Positions 1 through 5,791 of a DNA stretch of 6,355 nt are shown here, piece after piece. Below the pieces are notes generated by a model. That model was not told the origin of the DNA and searched no databases. It was given only the letters and a program-made list of their open reading frames with translations. The translations under genes and the position numbers were made by a program. The stretch lies in assembly GCA_030036985.1 (NCBI GenBank), contig JASHSD010000916.1, forward strand, positions 1 to 6,355, read 5' to 3'. Source of the DNA: Bryobacteraceae bacterium (GTDB lineage: Bacteria > Acidobacteriota > Terriglobia > Bryobacterales > Bryobacteraceae). Within the stretch, counting starts at the first letter, position 1. Each line of letters begins with the position of its first letter.

Positions 1-44
1 GGAAACGCGAGGCGGAGTTGCTGGACTGGCTCGATTCGCTCTGA
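1..44 (+). CDS. C-terminal tail of an upstream gene (partial)
   Basis: Reading from base 3, the frame gives KREAELLDWLDSL followed by TGA at 42-44. The string is charged and leucine-rich with the spacing of an amphipathic helix, as expected of a real protein C-terminus. The other two forward frames give less protein-like strings. Only 13 residues are visible, so no family can be named and even its coding status is an inference. If real, its stop lies about 100 bp before the inverted repeat that marks the broken start of the methylase-helicase. Confidence 0.4.
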   Translation, partial: KREAELLDWLDSL

Positions 45-139
45 GACCGCAAGAAATAATGGTGAGGTGAGCCCGGTCGGACACCTGCAAACACAGATAT
101 CCGGCCGCGTTCCTCATCATTAACGAAACCTCGCCATTA
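45..139. other. Short non-coding stretch before the broken gene
   Basis: Stops occur in all three forward frames here or just downstream (TAA at 121-123, TAG at 138-140, TAA at 146-148), and no protein-like string stands out. A purine-rich patch GGTGAGGTGAG (61-71) resembles a ribosome binding site, but the only frame it could serve (GTG at 67) ends after 18 codons. A weak dyad GACCG (45-49) / CGGTC (74-78) has a long loop and is not a convincing terminator. I see no promoter I would defend. Confidence 0.4.
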
Positions 140-171
140 GCCGAATAATCGTCAGCAGATCATTATTCGGC
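140..171. repeat. Perfect 10-bp inverted repeat at the 5' break of the methylase-helicase
   Basis: GCCGAATAAT (140-149) and ATTATTCGGC (162-171) are exact reverse complements separated by 12 bases. The AT-rich stem core contrasts with the GC-rich surroundings. The right arm contains TTCGGC, which encodes the Phe-Gly of the methyltransferase catalytic motif (FGNY) and is therefore native gene sequence. The left arm lies in sequence that no longer matches the family. The dyad thus sits at the apparent deletion or insertion boundary. It could be a scar of a mobile element or recombination event, a hairpin-mediated rearrangement, or chance. Confidence 0.8.
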
Positions 172-261
172 AATTACCCTGTCTTCGATCCCGCGTATCG
201 GCGAAGTCCGCACCTCACGCGTGCAATTCACGATTATTTCCTCGCGAAATGCCTGGATGTT

Positions 262-2919
262 GTGCGTCCCGGCGGGATTGTTGCTCTGATCACCAGCCGC
301 TACACGATGGACAAGCAAGATTCTTCTGTGCGACGCCATTTGGCTGAGGCGTCGTTGCTGCTGGGCGCCCTGCGCCTGCCGAACAGCGCTTTCAAAGGCA
401 ATGCCGGAACGGAAGTCACCACCGACATACTTTTCCTGCAGAAGCGATATCCGGAAATGTCACCATCGAAGGAGACTTGGACGGGCCTTGCAACCATCGA
501 AACGGGCGAAGGGCCGATTGAGATCAACGAGTACTTTGCGCGAAATCCAGAAATGATGCTCGGCCGGATGGAGATCGAGCACAGCCAGTATGGCCCGGCG
601 CCGGAGTTGATCGGAAACTTGAACGCGGCCGTTCTGGCCGAAGCCATCTCACGTCTTCCCCGCGATGTGTATCGGAATAGGGAAACTGCCGGGCCAGTTA
701 TCCAGATCGGCGCCGACCAAGTCCCGGAAGTTGGGGCAGTGAAAGATGGCGGGCTGGCTGATCGTGACGGAAAAATCGTTGTTCGTAATGGTGCCGTTTT
801 CCAGACCCTTACACTTCCGGCCTCTGTCTGCGCGCGGATTCGCGGGATGCTGCAAGTCCGAGATACGGTGCGTGAAGTCTTTCGCACGCAGCTCTCCGAT
901 GCGGATGACCGGAGCATCGTTGAAGCCCGGAATCATCTGAATCGAACTTACGATTACTTCGTCGCCCGGTTCGGCCCTCTCAACGCGAGAGAGAACGTAA
1001 AGACGTTCGCTGGCGATCCTGACCATCCTCTCCTGCTCTCTCTCGAAGAGTTCAACCCGGAGACAAAGCGGGCAGTCAAAACACCAATTTTCAATCGCCG
1101 GACATTGGAGCGATATCGTCCCGTCGAGCGCGTCGAAGCCGCGTCGGAGGCTCTGCTCGTGTCACTCAATGAAACCGGTGGAATCAACTGGCCACGCATG
1201 GAGTCGCTCACCGGCAGATGCGCGAGCGACCTGCAGGATGAGCTTGGATCTCTGGTCTATCGGAATCCCGAAGGTGGCGAATGGGAAACCGCGGACCGAT
1301 ATCTCAGCGGCAATGTGCGAGCGAAACTCGCCGTGGCGCAGACCGCCGAACGATTCGATCCCGGTTATCAGAGAAACGTGGAGGCTTTACGGGCAGTCCA
1401 GCCCAAGGACCTGGAACCTGGTGAGATCGAGGCGCGGCTGGGGTCGTCGTGGATTCCGCCTTCGGACATCCGGGACTTCATCACGGAACTGTTGGATATC
1501 ACGCCCTCAAGCGTGAAGATCGGGTATGCCGAGGCCATCGCGACGTGGGTCGTCGAACCCGACTACACCGCAAAATTCGTCGTCAGCAACACGACAACGT
1601 ACGGGACGGCGCGATTCCGCGCCACCGAGTTGATCGAACAATCGCTCAACGGGCGCACACCCACGGCCTATGACGAAGACGCGGACGGAAAGCGAACCGT
1701 AAACCAACAGGAAACAATCGCCGCCCGCGAGAAGCAGCAGCAGTTGAAGGATCGGTTTCGCGAATGGATCTGGGAGACTCGCGATCGAGCCAACCGGCTG
1801 GCAAAAGATTACAACTTCCGGTTCAACAACATTCGGCTGCGGGATTACGACGGCTCGCATCTGACCCTGCCCGGCATGGTTCGCACGTCGCTCCGGGACA
1901 GCGATCTCGCGCCGCATCAGAAAAATGCCGTCTGGCGCATCCTGCAGGGTGGCAGTCCGCTGCTGGCTCATGCGGTCGGCGCCGGCAAGACGTGGACGAT
2001 GGCGGCCGCCGCCATGGAACTTCGCCGACTCGATCTGGCAAAAAAACCCATGTTCGTCGTACCGAACCATCTGGTGGATCAGTGGGGATGCGAGTTTCTG
2101 AAGCTATACCCGCAGGCGCGTCTCTTCGTCGCCGGAAAGGACCATTTCTCGACCGGGAACCGCCAGCAGGCGATGGCGCGCATCGCCACCGGCAACTATG
2201 ACGCTGTCATTGTTTCTCACCGTTCGTTTGAATTCCTCCCTGTTTCCGATGAGTACTTCAACCGTTTCGTGGAGAAGCAGATGGCGGAACTCGACAACGC
2301 CATCGGCCTTGCCAAGGACGAATCGGGCGATAACCGGCGAATCGTCAAGGAACTGGAAAAGGCGCGGAAGCGGCTCGCGGTGCGGCTAAAGAAACGCGCA
2401 GACCGCGAGTCCAAAGACAATACGCTGACGTTCGAAGAATTGGGTGTCGATCAGTTGTTCGTGGACGAAGCGGACCTGTACAAGAACCTTGCATACGTGA
2501 CGAAGATGAACCGGATTGCGGGGTTGCCGAACTCCGACAGCAACCGCGCCTTCGATATGTTCCTCAAGATTCGCTACCTCCAGGAACGGAACGGCGGGCG
2601 TGGTGCAGTTTTCGCCACCGGCACCCCGATATCCAACACCCTAGCCGAAATGTACCACGATGCTCCGCTATCTGGCACCGGAAATCTTGGCGGAGCGCAG
2701 TGTCAAGCATTTCGATGCGTGGGCGGCCAATTTCGCAGAGGCGGTGACATCCCTCGAACTCGCCCCGGATGGATCGGGCTACCGGATGCACACACGGTTT
2801 GCCAAATTCATCAACCTTCCCGAATTGCTTTGCGTGTTCTGCAGCGTCGCCGATGTGCAAACCGCGGATATGCTGAACCTCCCCCGACCGGCTCTCGAGA
2901 ACGGCAGGCCGATAATTGA
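262..2919 (+). CDS. Methylase remnant plus helicase lobe 1 (N-terminal fragment of frameshifted gene)
   Basis: The frame from GTG 262 gives 885 residues, but only residues 1-798 (to 2655) are authentic; the rest is an arginine/glycine-rich out-of-frame tail. Residues 1-61 are the end of a class I methyltransferase domain (RPGGIVALITSRYTMDK, then the TEVTTDILFLQK strand). The in-frame codons just upstream (IHDYFLAKCLDVV, 226-261) also fit the family, so GTG 262 is not the true start, and it has no Shine-Dalgarno. A family-typical linker follows, with YLSGNVR at 347-353. Helicase lobe 1 shows motif I GAGKT (573-577), motif Ia around VVPNHLVDQW (599-608), a VIVSHRSFEFLP segment (649-660), a Walker B box VDEADLYKN (734-742) and motif III ATGTP (785-789). 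The ATP-binding lobe is therefore intact; without lobe 2 this fragment alone should not work as a translocase. Confidence 0.8.
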   Translation: MRPGGIVALITSRYTMDKQDSSVRRHLAEASLLLGALRLPNSAFKGNAGTEVTTDILFLQKRYPEMSPSKETWTGLATIETGEGPIEINEYFARNPEMMLGRMEIEHSQYGPAPELIGNLNAAVLAEAISRLPRDVYRNRETAGPVIQIGADQVPEVGAVKDGGLADRDGKIVVRNGAVFQTLTLPASVCARIRGMLQVRDTVREVFRTQLSDADDRSIVEARNHLNRTYDYFVARFGPLNARENVKTFAGDPDHPLLLSLEEFNPETKRAVKTPIFNRRTLERYRPVERVEAASEALLVSLNETGGINWPRMESLTGRCASDLQDELGSLVYRNPEGGEWETADRYLSGNVRAKLAVAQTAERFDPGYQRNVEALRAVQPKDLEPGEIEARLGSSWIPPSDIRDFITELLDITPSSVKIGYAEAIATWVVEPDYTAKFVVSNTTTYGTARFRATELIEQSLNGRTPTAYDEDADGKRTVNQQETIAAREKQQQLKDRFREWIWETRDRANRLAKDYNFRFNNIRLRDYDGSHLTLPGMVRTSLRDSDLAPHQKNAVWRILQGGSPLLAHAVGAGKTWTMAAAAMELRRLDLAKKPMFVVPNHLVDQWGCEFLKLYPQARLFVAGKDHFSTGNRQQAMARIATGNYDAVIVSHRSFEFLPVSDEYFNRFVEKQMAELDNAIGLAKDESGDNRRIVKELEKARKRLAVRLKKRADRESKDNTLTFEELGVDQLFVDEADLYKNLAYVTKMNRIAGLPNSDSNRAFDMFLKIRYLQERNGGRGAVFATGTPISNTLAEMYHDAPLSGTGNLGGAQCQAFRCVGGQFRRGGDIPRTRPGWIGLPDAHTVCQIHQPSRIALRVLQRRRCANRGYAEPPPTGSRERQADN
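2653..2662 (+). other. Single-base frameshift between helicase motifs III and IV
   Basis: The upstream frame reads GAA-ATG-TAC (E-M-Y) and then CAC; the downstream frame reads ACG-ATG-CTC-CGC (T-M-L-R). Dropping one C of the CC pair at 2655-2656 gives E-M-Y-T-M-L-R-Y-L, which is what this helicase family shows after the NTLAEMY segment. Coding quality is good on both sides, so the event is recent or an assembly/sequencing error. I see no known +1 slippery site and no Shine-Dalgarno before ATG 2660, so programmed frameshifting or independent re-initiation is unlikely. Confidence 0.85.
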
Positions 2920-4696
2920 AGCCGTTCCCGCCAGCCCGGAACTCAAGACGTTTATCCGAACTCTGACGGAGCGCGCCGAGAGATTGAGAACGCAGCGCGT
3001 TGATCCCTCCGTAGACAACATGCTCAAGATAACGGGAGAAGGTCGAAAGGCGGCACTGGATATGCGGCTGATCGATCCGGGCGCGCGACCCGAAAGCGAA
3101 ACGAAACTCGATCGCGCCGTTGGTCGCATCGTCGGCATCTGGAGAGCGACCGAGAAGGAACGTTGCACTCAACTCGTTTTCAGCGACCTTTCGACGCCGG
3201 ACCCGGAACGGTTCAACGTCTACGAAGATCTCCGTTCAAAGTTCGTTCAGGCCGGAGTCCCGGCAGCCGAGATCGCGTTCATCCATGACGCCGAGACCGA
3301 TGTCGCGAAGAAGCTTCTTTTCGACGCGGTGGTCGCCGGAAGAGTTCGAATTCTGCTCGGCTCTACCGAGAAGATGGGCGCAGGGACGAACATCCAGCGA
3401 CTCCTGATCGCTCTTCATCATCTCGACGCGCCGTGGCGGCCCCGCGATATCGAACAGCGTGAAGGCCGAATCCTGCGCCAAGGGAATTCCAATAAAGAGG
3501 TTCGGATTTTCCGGTACGTTACGGAAGGCTCCTTCGATGCGTACATGTGGCAGACGCTCGAAACCAAGGCCCGCTTCATTCACCAGGTAATGCGGGGAGA
3601 AACGTCGGTCCGTTCCGCGGAAGACCTGGAGGGCGGCGCTCTTACCTACGCCGAGATCAAGGCGATTGCATCGGGCGATCCGGCCGTTGTCGAAAAGATC
3701 AAGATCGATACTGAAGTTCGCAAGCTGGATCAGCTCCGAGCCGTGCATGCGAACCAACAGCGGCACATTCGCTGGGAGATTCGAGACTTGCCGCGGCAGA
3801 TCGCGGAAGCGAAGCAGCAACTGGCAAAGATCGAAGCCGACATCGCGACCAGAAATGCGGCTGATGAAGCAGATTTCAGCATGGCCGTGGGCAACCGCGT
3901 TTTTGCCGGCAAGGGCGCACGGGAGGAAGCGGCCAAGGCACTGACGTTCTCAATTCTCTCGTGGCGCGACGATCAGAGCCTGCAAGCGCGGGGAACGTTT
4001 CGTGGGTTCGAGATTCTCAGCCGGGGGAAACAAAGCGGATTCGGAGTATTTTCGGACGACGAACGCATTCCCGACCTGTTCGTGCGCGGACAGGCGACGT
4101 ACTCCTCAAAGTTGAATCCGGTGAATCCGGTTGGAACGATCCAGAGCATTGAGTACACGCTCAGAAATCTGGACAAGCTCGCCGACGATCAGCGAATCCG
4201 CGTAGCGCGGATCGAGAAAGAACTGGCGGACTATCAGATGCAGGCCGACCGGTCGTTCGAGCACGAAGAACGTCTGAAGCAGTTGCTCTCGCGCCAAGCG
4301 GAACTCGATGCGGCGCTGGACCTCGATAAAGGCGATCAGCAGGGCGTCGACTCGACCCCGGAACTGAAAGACGAAATCGAACTGGGACAGATGCCATCGC
4401 CTGCGGCACCCGCCCGAGACCACGTCGCGAAGATGGCGGAGGCCTACATGCGCGCTTCCAAGACCGCAATCGGAGAACTCCCCATCTCGCAGCGTACGCC
4501 GCCGCAATCCGGACCGGTCACCGGTCGCGCCGTGGCGAAGGACGACGGGCACATCGCAGTGGCAACCGCCGCCAACAGCTTTATCATCGTCCCGGCAGCC
4601 GCTTTGAATCGCGATGTCAGAATCGGCGAACGGCTGGCTCTGCGCTTCGATCAGGGGCTTCCCAGACTCGACAACGACCGCAGCCGCGCACGCTGA
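2660..4696 (+). CDS. Helicase lobe 2 and C-terminal region (C-terminal fragment of frameshifted gene)
   Basis: This 678-residue frame continues the same protein. Residues 1-22 (MLRYLAPE... HFDAWA) follow on from lobe 1. The second RecA-like lobe has QLVFSDL (171-177), motif V around LGSTEKMGAGTNIQ (233-246) and motif VI QREGRILRQGN (266-276), with the arginines expected to contact ATP across the lobes. A conserved stretch (SFDAYMWQTLETKARFIHQ, 291-309) follows, then heptad-like segments at about 350-395 and 505-555 predicted to be coiled coil, and a proline-containing, less conserved tail. The stop is TGA at 4694-4696. ATG 2660 is simply the first Met after the frameshift and has no ribosome binding site, so separate expression is doubtful. 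All the motifs of lobe 2 look sound, so decay has not gone far. Confidence 0.8.
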   Translation: MLRYLAPEILAERSVKHFDAWAANFAEAVTSLELAPDGSGYRMHTRFAKFINLPELLCVFCSVADVQTADMLNLPRPALENGRPIIEAVPASPELKTFIRTLTERAERLRTQRVDPSVDNMLKITGEGRKAALDMRLIDPGARPESETKLDRAVGRIVGIWRATEKERCTQLVFSDLSTPDPERFNVYEDLRSKFVQAGVPAAEIAFIHDAETDVAKKLLFDAVVAGRVRILLGSTEKMGAGTNIQRLLIALHHLDAPWRPRDIEQREGRILRQGNSNKEVRIFRYVTEGSFDAYMWQTLETKARFIHQVMRGETSVRSAEDLEGGALTYAEIKAIASGDPAVVEKIKIDTEVRKLDQLRAVHANQQRHIRWEIRDLPRQIAEAKQQLAKIEADIATRNAADEADFSMAVGNRVFAGKGAREEAAKALTFSILSWRDDQSLQARGTFRGFEILSRGKQSGFGVFSDDERIPDLFVRGQATYSSKLNPVNPVGTIQSIEYTLRNLDKLADDQRIRVARIEKELADYQMQADRSFEHEERLKQLLSRQAELDAALDLDKGDQQGVDSTPELKDEIELGQMPSPAAPARDHVAKMAEAYMRASKTAIGELPISQRTPPQSGPVTGRAVAKDDGHIAVATAANSFIIVPAAALNRDVRIGERLALRFDQGLPRLDNDRSRAR

Positions 4697-4735
4697 GGGT
4701 CTGCCCGCCGGTCCGGCTCCGAGTTAGTCGAATCA

Positions 4736-4770
4736 CGCGGCTCCTGATCCGCGATTCCCTGACTTCGTTT
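4736..4770 (+). terminator. Possible weak terminator after the methylase-helicase
   Basis: CGCGG (4736-4740) pairs with CCGCG (4749-4753) around an 8-base loop, and a T-rich patch CGTTTTCT follows about 13 bases later, 40-75 bp after the helicase stop. The stem is short and the T tract is too far away for a strong intrinsic terminator, so this is tentative. Confidence 0.25.
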
Positions 4771-4807
4771 TCTCAACAGTGGGTCCGTGGTTCGCTTCGG
4801 CTCATTC

Positions 4808-4826
4808 TGCCCCGCATGTTCGGGCA
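4808..4826. repeat. Hairpin repeat, copy 1 (TGCCCCG-N6-CGGGCA)
   Basis: TGCCCCG (4808-4814) and CGGGCA (4821-4826) form a stem of about 6 bp with one unpaired C and a short loop. The same two arms recur at 5008-5027 with an unrelated 7-base loop. Arms conserved while loops differ point to a structural or protein-binding element rather than a plain sequence duplication. Confidence 0.6.
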
Positions 4827-4930
4827 ACGCTTCGCTTGACGGCCTGATCGGCCTACCTGCGCTCTCCCGCCTCCACTCGGGTATCCCCAGGCTTCCTTCA
4901 CTGCACTGCGTTCCGTTTCGTGCAGCCCTC

Positions 4931-4971
4931 CGCTCGCCCAGAGCGGCGAGTGGGTGATCCCCCTCCACTCG
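4931..4971 (+). promoter_or_regulatory. Two mutually exclusive hairpins upstream of the sigma gene
   Basis: Stem A pairs CTCGCC (4933-4938) with GGCGAG (4945-4950). Stem B pairs CGAGTGG (4947-4953) with CCACTCG (4965-4971). They share 4947-4950, so only one can form at a time. A further copy of CCACTCG at 4873-4879 could also pair with 4947-4953. This is the geometry of an RNA switch or attenuator, but no effector site or terminator arm is identified, and the segments could equally be DNA-level operators. Confidence 0.35.
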
Positions 4972-5007
4972 TGAAGTCGGTCAAGAGCAGGTCCGCTCGC
5001 CGAATTT

Positions 5008-5027
5008 TGCCCCGAACACGACGGGCA
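5008..5027. repeat. Hairpin repeat, copy 2, abutting the sigma gene ribosome binding site
   Basis: TGCCCCG (5008-5014) and CGGGCA (5022-5027) repeat the arms of the element at 4808-4826. Here the stem can extend outward: TTTTGCCC (5005-5012) pairs with GGGCAGAA (5023-5030) with one T-G wobble. The extended stem ends immediately before GAGG (5031-5034) of the Shine-Dalgarno, so in RNA it could affect ribosome access to the sigma gene. Confidence 0.55.
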
Positions 5028-5035
5028 GAAGAGGA
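5028..5035 (+). promoter_or_regulatory. Ribosome binding site of the sigma factor gene
   Basis: GAAGAGGA contains a GAGG core (5031-5034) that ends 7 bases before ATG 5042. The strength and spacing support this ATG as the start. Confidence 0.7.
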
Positions 5036-5041
5036 CCGAAG

Positions 5042-5662
5042 ATGAAACTCCGAAACGCCACCGAAACAACCACGCAGCAGGACGCCCGCGAAACAGCGAT
5101 CCTTCAGAATCTCGATCTTGTAAACCCCATCGCGAGACGGTTCCAGCGCCGCGTGCCGCCGAGCGTCACTTTCGACGATCTGGCCAGCGCGGGTATGATC
5201 GGCCTGATTCAGGCCGTGGACCGGTTTGACAAGACGCGCGGCCTGAAATTCAAAACCTACGCGCAGCACCGGATCTGGGGAGCGATGCAGGATTACCTGC
5301 GCGATGAAGACCCGCTGTCCCGGACTGAACGCCGGCGCGTTCGGGAGTCGGCTTTGGCACTCAGCGCCACGGGCCACGGCAATCCGCCTGCGATAGTCAG
5401 TCTCGATCAGGTACCGCCAACCTGCCTCGCCGTACCGGCCCCCACGACATTCACCACTCGCCCGGAGGTTCGAGACGCCCGGCGGTGCCTGTCCGCGAGA
5501 GAGAACCGCGTAATCACCCTGCTGTATGACCTCGGCTGGCAGAACTGCGAAATTGCCGCTGAACTTCGTGTTAACGAGAGCCGCGTATCTCAGATCAAAC
5601 AGCGCGCGCTGTTGAAACTCCGAAACTCGTTCATGCCAAGACGAACAGCGAGAGCCGCGTGA
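5042..5662 (+). CDS. Small FliA/sigma-28-like RNA polymerase sigma factor
   Basis: This 206-residue protein is a sigma-70 family factor that would direct RNA polymerase core to a specific promoter set. Region 2 spans about 24-93: FDDLASAGMIGLIQAVDRFD, then GLKFKTYAQHRIWGAMQDYLRDED, the signature of core binding and -10 recognition in the FliA/SigB-like group. Region 4 spans about 148-195 (LSARENRVITLLYDLGWQNCEIAAEL, then NESRVSQIKQRALLKLR), a helix-turn-helix for the -35 element with the ESRVSQ string typical of FliA. The roughly 55 residues between them (94-147) are Pro/Thr/Ala-rich and much shorter than in classical FliA, so region 3 seems reduced or lost. No flagellar gene is nearby; the setting behind a mobile-element methylase-helicase suggests an element-specific sigma factor, which is inference. 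The start is fixed by a good Shine-Dalgarno. I see no anti-sigma gene next to it. Confidence 0.88.
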   Translation: MKLRNATETTTQQDARETAILQNLDLVNPIARRFQRRVPPSVTFDDLASAGMIGLIQAVDRFDKTRGLKFKTYAQHRIWGAMQDYLRDEDPLSRTERRRVRESALALSATGHGNPPAIVSLDQVPPTCLAVPAPTTFTTRPEVRDARRCLSARENRVITLLYDLGWQNCEIAAELRVNESRVSQIKQRALLKLRNSFMPRRTARAA

Positions 5663-5670
5663 AGCGGCTC
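5652..5670 (+). terminator. Hairpin spanning the sigma gene stop codon
   Basis: GAGCCGC (5652-5658) and GCGGCTC (5664-5670) form a perfect 7-bp GC-rich stem with loop GTGAA; the TGA stop (5660-5662) lies in the loop. No T tract follows, so it is not a textbook intrinsic terminator. It might protect the 3' end or pause polymerase. Confidence 0.35.
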
Positions 5671-5705
5671 CTGAAACTTGGGACACCTGATCACGGAGGC
5701 GTGCA

Positions 5706-5752
5706 GCGCGAGGGCACCGAGCGGTCGGAATCCGAATGACACCAGCTCGCGC
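5706..5752. repeat. GC-rich nested dyad between the sigma gene and the last gene
   Basis: GCGCGAG (5706-5712) pairs perfectly with CTCGCGC (5746-5752). The 33-base loop contains a smaller dyad CCGA (5717-5720) / TCGG (5725-5728). No T tract follows. Together with the stop-codon hairpin it makes the 170-bp spacer strongly structured. Its function is unknown; it could be a factor-dependent terminator or a small RNA. Confidence 0.35.
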
Positions 5753-5791
5753 CCTGCCGGGCCATGCCGGAGCGGAGCGCGGCGTTGCCGG

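Larger units (their letters stand above)
124..4696 (+). pseudogene. Broken N6-adenine methyltransferase / SF2 helicase fusion (DarB-like)
   Basis: This is one very large gene of the methylase-helicase family found on plasmids, integrative elements and phages; phage P1 DarB, which protects incoming DNA from type I restriction, is a characterised relative. From my knowledge of the family, intact members are roughly 1,600 to over 2,000 residues, with an N-terminal class I methyltransferase, a linker region, a two-lobed SNF2-like helicase and a coiled-coil C-terminus. Here the frame opens after TAA at 121-123, family-like sequence begins at FGNYPVFDP (from 166), and no plausible start codon precedes the GTG at 262. 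One extra C at 2655/2656 then shifts the frame; deleting it restores the family-like string EMY-TM-LRYL. The rejoined remnant is about 1,480 codons from 262, or 1,520 from 124. The methylase is certainly incomplete. The helicase would be whole if the shift is a sequencing error or is bypassed. Confidence 0.8.
4697..5041. other. 345-bp intergenic region rich in dyads; no supported gene
   Basis: No forward frame looks coding. Minus-strand frames of 98-105 residues exist at 4651-5069, but they overlap each other and the neighbouring genes and are dominated by R, S, E, G and P, as is usual for chance frames in GC-rich DNA. What stands out is base-pairing potential: CGCGG/CCGCG (4736-4753), two TGCCCCG-N6/7-CGGGCA hairpins (4808-4826, 5008-5027), GGCC-TGATC-GGCC (4841-4853), CTGCAC/GTGCAG (4901-4925) and the overlapping dyads at 4931-4971. 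The region may hold a structured leader of the sigma gene, an unrecognised structured RNA on either strand, or a terminator plus operators. I recognise no known RNA family. Confidence 0.5.

Noticed and set aside
262..264. GTG as the genuine start of the methylase-helicase
   Set aside because: No Shine-Dalgarno precedes it and the codons from about 166 to 261 already read as family sequence, so it is only the first start-like codon of a truncated gene.
2644..2662. Programmed +1 ribosomal frameshift
   Set aside because: There is no stop or rare-codon pause at the shift, no known slippery motif and no obvious stimulatory structure; a plain indel explains it better.
2656..2919. C-terminal 87 residues of the first methylase-helicase frame
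   Set aside because: It is out of frame after the single-base insertion, has a Gly/Arg/Pro-rich noise composition, and overlaps the true continuation in the next frame.
4836..4864. TTGACG as a -35 box for the sigma gene
   Set aside because: No acceptable -10 box lies 15-19 bases downstream; the sequence there is CG-rich.
4651..5069. Two overlapping minus-strand frames of 105 and 98 codons in the intergenic block
   Set aside because: They overlap each other in different frames and run into both neighbouring genes, lack domain-like sequence and are charged and low in hydrophobic core residues. I kept the region as possible structured DNA/RNA instead.
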